Program-made: the position numbers and the translations under genes
Shown here: one piece after another, positions 26,625 through 35,003 of the stretch
Numbering within the stretch: position 1 is the stretch's first letter
Layout: each line of letters begins with the position of its first letter
Source: an uncultured Clostridia bacterium
GTDB taxonomy: Bacteria > Bacillota > Clostridia > Oscillospirales > Acutalibacteraceae
DNA length: 64,000 nucleotides
Direction of reading: 5' to 3'
Assembly: GCA_937892115.1 (NCBI GenBank)
Contig: CALAUI010000011.1
Coordinates: forward strand, 46,471 to 110,470
The notes under the pieces: generated by a model
Database searches by the model: none
Seen by the model: the letters and a program-made list of their open reading frames with translations, nothing else
What the model was told of the DNA's origin: nothing

Positions 26625-28595
26625 TTACCTCTTGGAATTTCTGATTTTTTCTATCTTGTCTCTCAGATAAGCGGCATGCTCAAATTCAAGTATCTTGGCC
26701 GCTGCCTTCATTTCTGCGGTGAGCTTGGCAATAAGCACCTGCTTATCCTTAGCACTCATCTTTGCATATTGCTTTTCATCATCGGTTACCGCAGACGAAA
26801 TTTCGATTATTTCGTGAATATCCTTAACGATGGTTTTCGGTACAATACCGTTTTCCTCGTTATATTTCATCTGCTTTTCGCGTCGTCTTACCGTTTCGGT
26901 AATCGCTTTCTCCATTGAGGGCGTTACGGAATCCGCATACATTATTACCGTGCCCTCGGAGTTTCTCGCGGCTCTGCCGACAGTCTGTATAAGGGACGTC
27001 TCGCTTCTCAGGAAGCCCTCTTTATCTGCATCGAGTATCGCAACAAGTGATACCTCCGGGATGTCAAGACCTTCACGAAGAAGGTTTATTCCCACCAAAA
27101 CGTCAAAATCACCCAGACGAAGACCGCGTATGATTTCCATTCTTTCAATGGTATCAATATCGTGATGCATATATCTGACCTTGATATCGAGATTTTCAAG
27201 ATACTCCGTTAAATCCTCGGCCATTCTCTTTGTGAGTGTGGTGACGAGTACTCTCTGCTTCTTCTCCGTTCTCATATTGATTTCGGAAACAAGGTCATCA
27301 ATCTGCCCCTCAACGGGCCTTACCGAAATTTCCGGGTCAAGCAGTCCCGTAGGTCTGATGACCTGCTCCGTTATGAGAGCGCTTCTTTCTCTCTCAAAAT
27401 CACCGGGAGTGGCACTGACAAATATCTTCTGTCCGGTTTTTTTATAAAATTCGTCAAAGGTGAGCGGTCTGTTATCAAATGCGGACGGCAGACGAAAGCC
27501 GTATTCGACAAGACTTTCCTTTCTCGCTCTGTCTCCTCCGTTCATTGCCCTTACCTGAGGCAATGTAACGTGTGACTCGTCAATAAACAGCACAAAATCG
27601 TCGGGGAAATAGTCAAGCAGCGTAAACGGACACGAGCCCGCAGGTCTGCCGGACATTACCCGTGAATAGTTTTCAATTCCCTTACAGAATCCGGTTTCGC
27701 GAAGCATCTCTATGTCGTATTCCGTTCTCTGTCTTATTCTCTGTGCTTCGAGAAGCTTGCCCTGCTTTTCAAATTCCGCAACTCTTTCTTCCATCTCGTT
27801 TGATATTTCAATCAGAGATCTTTCCATCTTTTCAGGTGCCGTTACGTAGTGGGAAGCAGGATATATTGCAACGTGTGATATGACGCATTTTACCTGACCT
27901 GTCAGGGCGTTTATTTCACTGATTCTCTCTATTTCATCGCCGAAAAACTCAATTCTGTAAGCGTTTTCGTTTGAATACACGGGATAGATTTCAATAACGT
28001 CTCCGCGTACTCTGAATTTGTTTCGGCTGAATTCTATATCGTTTCTTTCATACTGGATTGAAATAAGCTTTGCGATAAGCTCATCTCTGTCAATTTCGTT
28101 TCCCGTTCTTAAAGAAACAACCTGACTTCTGTAATCAATGGGGTCGCCCAAGGTGTAAATGCAGGAAACCGAGGCAACGATTATAACGTCTCTTCTCTCC
28201 GAAAGAGCCGAGGTTGCCGAATGGCGTAATCTTTCTATCTCGTCATTGATGGCGGAATCTTTTTCAATGTAGGTGTCGGTGGTGGCTATGTATGCTTCCG
28301 GCTGATAATAGTCGTAGTAGGAAACAAAATACTCAACCGCATTATTCGGAAAGAATTCCCTGAATTCGCTGCAAAGCTGTGCCGCCAGGGTTTTATTGTG
28401 GGCAAGAACAAGCGTGGGACGGTTGACCTGCGCAATAACGTTCGCCATTGTGAACGTTTTGCCCGAGCCGGTAACACCGAGCAGAGTCTGCTCTTTATAT
28501 CCCTTTTTTAACCCCTCAACCAGATCCTTGATTGCCTCCGGTTGGTCACCCATTGGTGAATAGGGGGAATGCAGTTCAAATCTGTCCATAAGCAT
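26625..28595 (-). CDS. uvrB: Excinuclease ABC subunit B
   Basis: A 656-residue helicase-like damage-verification subunit. Motif I: GVTGSGKTFTMANV near residue 40. The beta-hairpin region is VSYYDYYQPEAYI; DEAD-like box FIDESHVTLPQ; motif V GINLLREGLDIPEV; motif VI QTVGRAARN; and a C-terminal UVR/coiled-coil motif (MKAAAKILEFEHAAYLRDKI) binding UvrA/UvrC. ATG 28595 is preceded by GGGA; an internal ATG at 28589 is possible. First gene of a leftward operon with uvrA and five further genes. Confidence 0.97.
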   Translation of the reverse strand: MLMDRFELHSPYSPMGDQPEAIKDLVEGLKKGYKEQTLLGVTGSGKTFTMANVIAQVNRPTLVLAHNKTLAAQLCSEFREFFPNNAVEYFVSYYDYYQPEAYIATTDTYIEKDSAINDEIERLRHSATSALSERRDVIIVASVSCIYTLGDPIDYRSQVVSLRTGNEIDRDELIAKLISIQYERNDIEFSRNKFRVRGDVIEIYPVYSNENAYRIEFFGDEIERISEINALTGQVKCVISHVAIYPASHYVTAPEKMERSLIEISNEMEERVAEFEKQGKLLEAQRIRQRTEYDIEMLRETGFCKGIENYSRVMSGRPAGSCPFTLLDYFPDDFVLFIDESHVTLPQVRAMNGGDRARKESLVEYGFRLPSAFDNRPLTFDEFYKKTGQKIFVSATPGDFERERSALITEQVIRPTGLLDPEISVRPVEGQIDDLVSEINMRTEKKQRVLVTTLTKRMAEDLTEYLENLDIKVRYMHHDIDTIERMEIIRGLRLGDFDVLVGINLLREGLDIPEVSLVAILDADKEGFLRSETSLIQTVGRAARNSEGTVIMYADSVTPSMEKAITETVRRREKQMKYNEENGIVPKTIVKDIHEIIEISSAVTDDEKQYAKMSAKDKQVLIAKLTAEMKAAAKILEFEHAAYLRDKIEKIRNSKR

Positions 28596-28628
28596 TCTGT
28601 CCCATAATAATTATTTACAGTATATCTT

Positions 28629-28657
28629 ATCATAACAATTTAATATTATCAAGACAA
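28629..28657 (-). promoter_or_regulatory. SigA promoter for the uvrB operon
   Basis: Reading leftward: -35 TTGTCT (28657-28652), 17 bp, extended -10 TGTTATGAT (hexamer 28634-28629). An overlapping TTGATA/TAAGAT pair is also possible. No GAAC-N4-GTTC type LexA box was seen. Confidence 0.7.
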
Positions 28658-28766
28658 ATATAATTAACAGATTAGATTTGAAATTTGCGGTTTTTTTCAG
28701 TAATTTACACATTTTATGTTGGCGGATATTGTGATAGAATAATCAAAAATTTATGTGGTGAAATGA

Positions 28767-29471
28767 ATGAAACTCTTACAAGGTAAAGACAAGGTACGTG
28801 TTATGACCGTAATTGCGGCTGTGATTACAGCGGTTGCAATTACCTTTTTCACCGTTAAATACGGCGGCGGTACCGAAACCATAATAGTGATTCCTCTCTA
28901 TGTTTCCATACTGATTCTGTTTTTGCAGTCGGGTGTCAACAGATGGGCGTTCCTGCTCGGAGCAATTAACTCTCTTTTTTATGCGGCAGTCTATATTTAC
29001 GACGGACTTTATCTGACGGCGGTCTATTGCGCTCTTTTTTCGTTCCCGTTTCAGTTCTGGACTTTTTTCAGGTGGAAAAATAAAGATACAAACGGTAAGA
29101 CCGTTTTCAGAAAGCTCGGCAGTTTTCAAAGAATTATGATTACTGTCGGTTTTGCCGTTTTATATGCCGTATTTTATCTGATACTCAGATACTTTGGCAG
29201 CGATTGGGGATTCTATGACTGCTGGAGTATGCTTTTGGGAATACTCGTTACCGTGCTTTGCACCGTTCCCTATGTTGAATATTCGCCTCTGCAATGCCTC
29301 AGCGTATTCATCGGGCTTATAATGTTTGCGAAAATGGCACGCACCGATCCCTTACAGTATACGTACCTTGCCTATCAGATATATTCTCTTTTCTGTGTGG
29401 TTCAGGCGTTTATCCGTATAGTCAAAATATACAGGAATCAGAACAGTCTGCCCGAAAGCAGCACCGAATGA
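28767..29471 (+). CDS. pnuC: PnuC-like vitamin transporter
   Basis: A 234-residue membrane protein with about seven transmembrane segments, the PnuC fold. The family block WAFLLGAINSLFYAAVYIYD, then FPFQFWTFFRWK, matches the conserved W-x-x-W region that binds the vitamin. PnuC relatives take up nicotinamide riboside, and related types thiamine or riboflavin, by facilitated diffusion; the substrate here cannot be assigned. ATG 28767 is used. The leader (about 110 bases) is too short and unstructured for an obvious riboswitch. A terminator follows at 29489. Confidence 0.85.
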   Translation: MKLLQGKDKVRVMTVIAAVITAVAITFFTVKYGGGTETIIVIPLYVSILILFLQSGVNRWAFLLGAINSLFYAAVYIYDGLYLTAVYCALFSFPFQFWTFFRWKNKDTNGKTVFRKLGSFQRIMITVGFAVLYAVFYLILRYFGSDWGFYDCWSMLLGILVTVLCTVPYVEYSPLQCLSVFIGLIMFAKMARTDPLQYTYLAYQIYSLFCVVQAFIRIVKIYRNQNSLPESSTE

Positions 29472-29488
29472 GTCTGTAAAATCAAGCA

Positions 29489-29521
29489 AAAACCGCCTGC
29501 ACATCCGATGCGGGCGGTTTT
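29489..29521. terminator. Bidirectional terminator
   Basis: 12-bp stem AAAACCGCCTGC/GCGGGCGGTTTT (one G-U) between the convergent pnuC and phosphatase genes. Confidence 0.88.
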
Positions 29522-29533
29522 CCGTATAACCTG

Positions 29534-30013
29534 TTAAGCTTGATTTTCTTGTTTTAATATTGCTTTCAGCAATCCTTCACAACCGTCATAAATATCTCTG
29601 TATGCCTTATCAAAATCGCCTGTGTACCAGGGATCGGAAACATCAGCGGGTCTGTCGGTATAATCCATCAGCATACGGATTTTATCCTCATTATCTCCAT
29701 GAAAAATCCTTTGAGTATTTCTCACATTGCTTTTATCCATGCATACAAATAAATCGTATTTTTCGTAATCACTCTTTTTTATCTGAACAGCCCTTTTTCC
29801 CTCGGCGGAAAGACCGTGCCGTGCAAGTATTCTTTTGGCGGGAGGATAAATCTCTGCTCCGATTCCGTTCCATACATTTTCGCTGCTGGTGGCGCTTGAT
29901 GCTATTATAAACTCATCACTCAGCCCGTTTTTCTCCACCATATCTCTGAATATGATTTCCGCCATAGGACTGCGGCAGATATTGCCGAGGCAGATAAACA
30001 ATACTTTTATCAT
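29534..30013 (-). CDS. Low-molecular-weight protein-tyrosine phosphatase
   Basis: A 159-residue LMW-PTP. The P-loop CLGNICRS with catalytic Cys at residue 8 is followed by SPMAE; the general acid Asp is in VSDPWYTGDFD near 125. The start is taken as ATG 30013 (MIKVLFICLGNICRS), which places the P-loop at the usual distance; a GAGG lies 12 bases upstream and longer in-frame starts exist at 30028 and 30043. Bacterial LMW-PTPs often act with tyrosine kinases on capsule regulators, but no such kinase is nearby. Confidence 0.9.
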   Translation of the reverse strand: MIKVLFICLGNICRSPMAEIIFRDMVEKNGLSDEFIIASSATSSENVWNGIGAEIYPPAKRILARHGLSAEGKRAVQIKKSDYEKYDLFVCMDKSNVRNTQRIFHGDNEDKIRMLMDYTDRPADVSDPWYTGDFDKAYRDIYDGCEGLLKAILKQENQA

Positions 30014-30248
30014 AACTTTGTATAACCTCATATAAGGGCGCATACTTTGATTTAACCAGTTTTTCTATACATTTATGAAAAGCCTTAATACAGTATGCTC
30101 TGTAGGAACTTTATACTATTAGTTGGAGCGATTAAATAACAATTTTACAAACTATCTTCTTGATAACTTACTAAATATGGCGAATTTGAGCAGAATATAT
30201 CAAGTGACTGTTGTTCCTTTAGAATTGGTTTACCACTACTATTTCTTT
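30014..30248. other. AT-rich intergenic stretch without a gene
   Basis: About 235 bases, visibly more AT-rich than the flanks. I see no RNA gene, repeat or convincing promoter. It may be part of an acquired islet with the HNH gene. Confidence 0.6.
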
Positions 30249-31193
30249 TTATGTTGATTTAAAGATGTGCTCTCTGTGATACTTCATGTAAACTTTTGTA
30301 TTCTCATCCATTGCAATTTTCATATCGGGATTTATATTTGTGAAAATCTGATTAATTGTGTCCATTTCATTTGAAATTATTATTTTACCTTCATCATCAA
30401 AAGAAATCAGTCCACTATCAAACAGTCGGTCATGATTAGGACACAATAACAATCCGTTGTAAACATCTAACTTTTCATGCTTATCGCTCACGCTCCAAGG
30501 TTTGATGTGACTTGCAATCAGCAGTTTAGGATTATTAATTTTACACATAGCGCAACTTCCATATTTATCAATCAGGTTATTTCTGAAAACATCTTGATTT
30601 ATTCTTGCCTTTATAAGCATTTCCTTTTCTTGGCCTTCAAGCAAATCTTTTTCAATTGAATTAATTCTGTTATCTATCCCTAGCTTTTTGTTCTTAATGT
30701 AGTCATAGACTGCAGTATCTGTTTTATCGTTACCATACCAGATATTAGATTGGCCCATGCCTTCAAGTTGATAATTTCTTTCCGACACATCTAACAATGT
30801 TACTTTTTCAGCATAAATATTGTAAACATCATGTGATTTCAAACTACGACTATCCATAATATCATCTGGTACTTTTTGAAGATTCCTATAAACAAGTGCA
30901 TCTTCGTACCATCCAACAATATACTGACCTTTTTTCTTTGGATGTGAAGCAACCCATATTACCAAAATATCATCTATACACTCATCTTTTTTTGTTGCTC
31001 CGAGTCTGTCAATATGAATTGAATTGTTAATTCCTGCTTCAACAAATCCATAATATTTTCCATTAACCCCTAAGTAGTTGTGAACTTCATAGCCGATATT
31101 GTCTTTGTTATAAGCTCCTCCATTTTGTGGCTTTTCGTCTCTACTTCCCATGTAGGCATTCATCCATCCTACTCTACAATAAAACAGTTTCAT
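30249..31193 (-). CDS. Stand-alone HNH endonuclease, probably horizontally acquired
   Basis: A 314-residue protein. The C-terminal third carries an HNH nuclease: CAMCKINNPKLLIASHIKPW, then NGLLLCPNHDRLFDSGLI, with the His-Asn-His set and two Cys pairs for a structural zinc. The N-terminal ~170 residues (MKLFYCRVGWMNAYMGSRDE onward) form a separate domain of unknown type, possibly a DNA- or base-recognition module as in modification-dependent nucleases. ATG 31193 is chosen because GGAGGAG precedes it. AT-rich codon use and a position between unrelated housekeeping-type genes suggest transfer. No methylase is adjacent. Confidence 0.8.
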   Translation of the reverse strand: MKLFYCRVGWMNAYMGSRDEKPQNGGAYNKDNIGYEVHNYLGVNGKYYGFVEAGINNSIHIDRLGATKKDECIDDILVIWVASHPKKKGQYIVGWYEDALVYRNLQKVPDDIMDSRSLKSHDVYNIYAEKVTLLDVSERNYQLEGMGQSNIWYGNDKTDTAVYDYIKNKKLGIDNRINSIEKDLLEGQEKEMLIKARINQDVFRNNLIDKYGSCAMCKINNPKLLIASHIKPWSVSDKHEKLDVYNGLLLCPNHDRLFDSGLISFDDEGKIIISNEMDTINQIFTNINPDMKIAMDENTKVYMKYHREHIFKST

Positions 31194-31291
31194 AAATAAT
31201 ACGCTCCTCCATAAAAAGTTACATAGTTTTATCCTATGCAAGTACACTAAGTGCGGTTCTATATTCTTCAAAGCATAAAACAAGTTCTATT

Positions 31292-32218
31292 TCAATCTTC
31301 GTAAAGATTATATTTTGTCAGTATTGATTTTCCGATTTCATATATGAGCATTTCCGCTTTTATCTTTGCTTCAAGAGTGGGTATATTTGCCAGGGATTCA
31401 CCGAATTCATGTCTTGCATTGGGCCAGCATTTTATTCTTGATATTACGTTTTCCGCTTCAAATGTGAATACTCCGCCTCTGCTGACGAAACCGTTGTCAA
31501 TCAGTGCTCTCATGACCGAGTCAATATCTACTGTACCGATGAGGGGGCATATATGGTCGTCGTGCAGACCGTAGTTATCCTGAATGTGAACGGCTTGCAG
31601 ATTATTTCCGAGACGGATGATGTCCTTATACTGGTCCGGATCAATAAGGTTGGCGTGCCCTATATCCCAGCAGACTCCCATAAGAGGATGATTGCATATT
31701 TCCATAAGCTTAGCCAGGTCCTCACCGCTGTAAAAGGAGCAGGTATCACTTCCGGAGGGAATATAATTCTCGGCGCAGACGTAAACACCGTATTTTTCCA
31801 TCGCTGGATAAAGTGCTTCATAAAAGCTTTTTACGTCTTCAACGTAAGCTTTCATATTTTCTTTGCCCTGATATTTGTCGGTTCTTCCCGAGTGAACGAC
31901 AAGCTTTTTGATACCAAGATAAGCGCAGGCCTCAATTGAACGGATATTTCCTTTGATAACGGTTTCTTTGTCGTCGCGGAAAAAATCGTTGCTCGGCGAA
32001 TGGGCCTGAACAAAGTCAAATCCCAGTTTTTCCGCCTCTTTTGCTGCTGCGGCTATATTTTTGACCCAGTTGTCGCCCATAAATTCGGAATTTTTGTAAT
32101 TCAATCTGTAAAAACTGTAATCAAGGTGTCTGAAGCCCGTTCCTTCAAAAGCTCTGACTGCCTCGGCGTCGCTGCCGACATAACCCGTAAAATCAGAAGT
32201 TGTTGTTGCAATTTTCAT
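31292..32218 (-). CDS. Sugar phosphate isomerase/epimerase (AP-endonuclease-2-type TIM barrel)
   Basis: A 308-residue xylose-isomerase-like TIM barrel. Metal-binding positions look conserved: VVHSGRTDK near residue 105, YVCAENYIP near 150 (Glu), GVCWDIGHANLID near 185 (Asp/His), LQAVHIQDNYG near 210 (His/Asp), and FTFEAEN near 255 (Glu). Such enzymes are mostly sugar or inositol isomerases/epimerases, or AP endonucleases; substrate unknown. It has its own promoter (32239-32267) diverging from the Hrb-like gene. Confidence 0.85.
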   Translation of the reverse strand: MKIATTTSDFTGYVGSDAEAVRAFEGTGFRHLDYSFYRLNYKNSEFMGDNWVKNIAAAAKEAEKLGFDFVQAHSPSNDFFRDDKETVIKGNIRSIEACAYLGIKKLVVHSGRTDKYQGKENMKAYVEDVKSFYEALYPAMEKYGVYVCAENYIPSGSDTCSFYSGEDLAKLMEICNHPLMGVCWDIGHANLIDPDQYKDIIRLGNNLQAVHIQDNYGLHDDHICPLIGTVDIDSVMRALIDNGFVSRGGVFTFEAENVISRIKCWPNARHEFGESLANIPTLEAKIKAEMLIYEIGKSILTKYNLYED

Positions 32219-32238
32219 ATTATCGCCCCTTTTTGGCT

Positions 32239-32267
32239 ATAATATCATTGTAAGACGAAAATAGCAA
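32239..32267 (-). promoter_or_regulatory. SigA promoter for the TIM-barrel isomerase
   Basis: Reading leftward: -35 TTGCTA (32267-32262), 17 bp, -10 TATTAT (32244-32239). Confidence 0.75.
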
Positions 32268-32315
32268 GACAATCGGTTTGTTCGGTCAGTTCGGATTCAT
32301 TTTTCTGTCATCATA

Positions 32316-32344
32316 TTGTAAATTCCGACCGTTTGGTATATAAT
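32316..32344 (+). promoter_or_regulatory. SigA promoter for the Hrb-like operon, flanked by inverted half-sites
   Basis: -35 TTGTAA (32316-32321), 17 bp, -10 TATAAT (32339-32344). TCGGTCA (32282-32288) and its exact complement TGACCGA (32346-32352) flank it, with CCGACC at 32325 inside the spacer: possible operator half-sites. Confidence 0.78.
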
Positions 32345-32380
32345 ATGACCGATTTAATCAGATAATCAGAGGACGGAAAT

Positions 32381-32998
32381 ATGGATATCAGATCAATGTA
32401 TTCAATTACCTACGGCGTTTTTATGCTTGCAACCAAAGCCGGAAACAGGGTGAACGGCTGTATTACGAATACCTGTATGCAGGTGGCTTCCGATCCCACG
32501 AGAATAGCCGTTTCCTGCATTAACGGTAATCTTACCTGTGAAATGCTCAAGGAAAGCGGTGTCTTCTCTCTGAGCATCCTTGACAACACCTGCACTTTTG
32601 AAACGATAAAGCATTTCGGATTGCAATCGGGTAGGGACGTTGACAAATTTGCCGATATTGACTTGCCGCTTGATGTTAACGGTGTTCCCTATCTTTCCTG
32701 GCAGACCTGTGCCGTGATTTCATGCCGTGTCGTTGATAAAACCGATTTAGGCAGCCACACTTTATTTATTGCCGAAATTGACGACGGAATCTGTCTGAGT
32801 GATAATTCTCCGCTGACATATTCCGACTATCAGACGAAGCTGAAGCCGAAACCCGTTAAGAACACCGAAAAAGAAATTATCGGCTGGAAATGCAGAATCT
32901 GCGGTTACATATATGACGGCAGAGAATTGCCCGATGATTTTATCTGCCCCGTCTGCGGACACGATGCCTCGGATTTTGAACCGATTTTCAAGGAGTGA
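32381..32998 (+). CDS. hrb: Flavoredoxin-rubredoxin fusion (high-molecular-weight rubredoxin, Hrb-like)
   Basis: A 205-residue fusion. Residues ~1-155 are a flavin-reductase-like FMN domain (YGVFMLATKAG, GCITNTCMQVASDPTRIAVS). Residues ~165-203 are a rubredoxin with CRICGYIYDG and CPVCGHDASDFEP. The same architecture in Moorella Hrb passes electrons from NAD(P)H to the flavodiiron protein FprA to reduce O2 or NO. An FprA homologue is present 28 kb away (60975). It shares a transcript with the NimA-like gene 5 bases downstream. Confidence 0.9.
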   Translation: MDIRSMYSITYGVFMLATKAGNRVNGCITNTCMQVASDPTRIAVSCINGNLTCEMLKESGVFSLSILDNTCTFETIKHFGLQSGRDVDKFADIDLPLDVNGVPYLSWQTCAVISCRVVDKTDLGSHTLFIAEIDDGICLSDNSPLTYSDYQTKLKPKPVKNTEKEIIGWKCRICGYIYDGRELPDDFICPVCGHDASDFEPIFKE

Positions 32999-33003
32999 TT
33001 TAA

Positions 33004-33471
33004 TTGAGAAGAAATGACAGAGCAGTAACCGATATTGATGAAATATATGACATTTTATCGCGATGTGACACAATAAGAGTAGGTATGAATGCCGGCGATT
33101 ATCCCTACGTTATTCCGATGACCTTCGGCTGTGAAAAGATGAATGATAAAATCGTTATTTATTTTCACTCAGCCGCAGATGGCAGGAAGTGGGATATCCT
33201 CGGCAGAGATCCCCGCGTATGCGTAGAGGCAGATTTATATTACAAAGTTGAAAAGCAGGATAACGGTGACGTTACCGCCATTTATGAAAGCGTTATCGGT
33301 ACGGGAGATGCAGTTCTTCTTACGGATAAAACCGATAAAGTCAACGCCTTGAAATGTATGCTTTCAAAGTATAAAGAAAGCGGATTTCCCGTTACAAGCT
33401 GTCAGAGTCTTCCTCACGTTGCGGTTTTCAGAATTGAACTCAACGAGGTATGCGGCAAGAGGAACAGATAA
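33004..33471 (+). CDS. NimA-like pyridoxamine 5'-phosphate oxidase-fold flavoprotein
   Basis: A 155-residue split-barrel flavin-binding protein, similar to NimA (5-nitroimidazole reductase/resistance). Typical blocks: YDILSRCDTIRVGMNAGDYP, YVIPMTFG, IYFHSAADGRKWDIL and VCVEAD. The start is TTG 33004, with AAGGAG overlapping the end of the Hrb-like gene. It is co-transcribed with a flavin reductase-rubredoxin, which could supply electrons. Resistance to nitro drugs is not shown by the sequence. Confidence 0.88.
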   Translation: MRRNDRAVTDIDEIYDILSRCDTIRVGMNAGDYPYVIPMTFGCEKMNDKIVIYFHSAADGRKWDILGRDPRVCVEADLYYKVEKQDNGDVTAIYESVIGTGDAVLLTDKTDKVNALKCMLSKYKESGFPVTSCQSLPHVAVFRIELNEVCGKRNR

Positions 33472-33479
33472 AATCGTAC

Positions 33480-33506
33480 GGCCCGTCATTGAGACGGGCT
33501 GTTTTT
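33480..33506 (+). terminator. Rho-independent terminator after the NimA-like gene
   Basis: 7-bp stem GCCCGTC/GACGGGC with loop ATTGA, then TGTTTTTT. Confidence 0.88.
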
Positions 33507-33528
33507 TGACGATATTCCCGAAAAAGTG

Positions 33529-33557
33529 TTTACAATAAAGTGCGTTGAACATATAAT
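33529..33557 (+). promoter_or_regulatory. SigA promoter for the MATE gene
   Basis: -35 TTTACA (33529-33534), 17 bp, -10 TATAAT (33552-33557). Transcription would start near 33564, which excludes an upstream ATG at 33570 as a likely start. Confidence 0.85.
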
Positions 33558-33617
33558 AATAAATATGGGATGTGTGCAGATTATCCCTTATTTAAGATAA
33601 AACGGTCGGAAATGAAA

Positions 33618-34976
33618 ATGAAAAACAAAAATAACGATATGCTTACGGATAATCCCATAAAAAGCATTCTTCTGTTCAGCTTGCCGATAATGCTTTCCTC
33701 GCTTCTGCAGTTCAATTATACCCTTGTAGATAACATTATCGTCGGCAGATACGTCAGCACGGATGCCCTCGCCGCAGTAGGAAACGTCGGTTCAATAAAT
33801 TCATTTATTATCGGCGCGGCTCTGGGGCTGACAAGCGGATTTACCATTCCGGTTGCCCATTCCTTCGGTGCGAATGACAGACAGAAGGCAGGGCGCTTTG
33901 CGGGCAACAGTATTTCTCTTGCCTTCATAATCGGTGTCTGCCTTGTAATTATTGCCCATATTATTTCCAAACCCATTCTGCGTCTTATCGGTACACCCGA
34001 TGATATAATAGGACTTTCCGCTTCATACGTGAATATTCTGTATTTCGGTATTCCGTTTCAGATGCTTTCGAATAATTTTACCTCAATTTCAAGGGCAGTG
34101 GGTGAAAGCAAAAAGCCGCTTTATTTTTTCACCGTCAGTATAGTGCTGAATTTCTTTCTTGACCTGCTGTTCGTTAAGGTGCTTCATAAGGGAGTTGAGG
34201 GAGCGGCACTTGCAACCGTCATTTCACATATCAGCGTTATGCTTATGACGGGAATCTACGTGCTGAAATTTAATAAAAACATTGATATAAAGCCCTCGGA
34301 TTTCAGAGTGAATAAATCCATTTCGCTTAAACAGTTGAAATTGGGTATACCGGTTTCTCTTCAGTTTACGATTACATCCATAGGTACGATGTGTCTTCAG
34401 AGCGTAATAAACAGCTTCGGAAAAAATGCCATGGCAGGTATAACGGCAGCAGCCAGAGTTGAAAATCTGACGAATATCATGATGAGCGGCCCGGGTGTTG
34501 CCACGCAAACCTTTGTGGGGCAGAATTACGGTGCAGGCAATTACGACAGAATAATCAAATCGGTGCGTAAAATTCTGATACTTGATTTGTTGATTTCCGT
34601 TCTGATGAGTTGTACCCTCTATTTTGCGGGACCTTATGTCGTTCAGTTGTTTATGACTGTACCGAATCCCGAAATGATGACGGCGGCAAAGCAGTATATT
34701 CTGGCAATTTCAAGATGTTATTCGGGTGTGGCGGTACTTTTCATAATGAGAAATACCCTTCAGGGACTCGGCTTTACCTATTCCAATACGATAGCCGGAG
34801 CGGGGGAGCTTATCGGAAGACTGGGCGTTGCTTTTCTGCTGACCCCCGTACTCGGTTTTCCCGCATTGTGCTATTCCGGGCCCGCCGCCTGGATACTTGC
34901 GGATATTCCTCTCATATTTATTTATCTCGGCAAAAAAAGGCAGTTCCGTGCTTTATCGGATAACCGTCAGAATTGA
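33618..34976 (+). CDS. MATE-family efflux transporter
   Basis: A protein of about 452 residues with 12 transmembrane segments in two MatE repeats. N-terminal block DMLTDNPIKSILLFSLPIML; LVDNIIVGRYVSTDALAAVG; second repeat includes PGVATQTFVGQNYGAGNYDR. MATE proteins export cationic drugs or metabolites using Na+ or H+. The start is read as ATG 33618, 7 bases after CGGA; ATG 33612 is the alternative. It follows its own promoter and is followed by an aldo/keto reductase gene after 27 bases. Confidence 0.92.
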   Translation: MKNKNNDMLTDNPIKSILLFSLPIMLSSLLQFNYTLVDNIIVGRYVSTDALAAVGNVGSINSFIIGAALGLTSGFTIPVAHSFGANDRQKAGRFAGNSISLAFIIGVCLVIIAHIISKPILRLIGTPDDIIGLSASYVNILYFGIPFQMLSNNFTSISRAVGESKKPLYFFTVSIVLNFFLDLLFVKVLHKGVEGAALATVISHISVMLMTGIYVLKFNKNIDIKPSDFRVNKSISLKQLKLGIPVSLQFTITSIGTMCLQSVINSFGKNAMAGITAAARVENLTNIMMSGPGVATQTFVGQNYGAGNYDRIIKSVRKILILDLLISVLMSCTLYFAGPYVVQLFMTVPNPEMMTAAKQYILAISRCYSGVAVLFIMRNTLQGLGFTYSNTIAGAGELIGRLGVAFLLTPVLGFPALCYSGPAAWILADIPLIFIYLGKKRQFRALSDNRQN

Positions 34977-35003
34977 AATAAAACATTGAAAAGGGGAAAG
35001 ATT

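Noticed and set aside
28596..28766. LexA/SOS box before uvrB
   Set aside because: No GAAC-N4-GTTC-like palindrome could be found in this interval; only SigA-type promoter hexamers.
28660..28766. Riboswitch before pnuC
   Set aside because: The stretch is short and AT-rich and shows no conserved stems of NAD+ or thiamine riboswitches.
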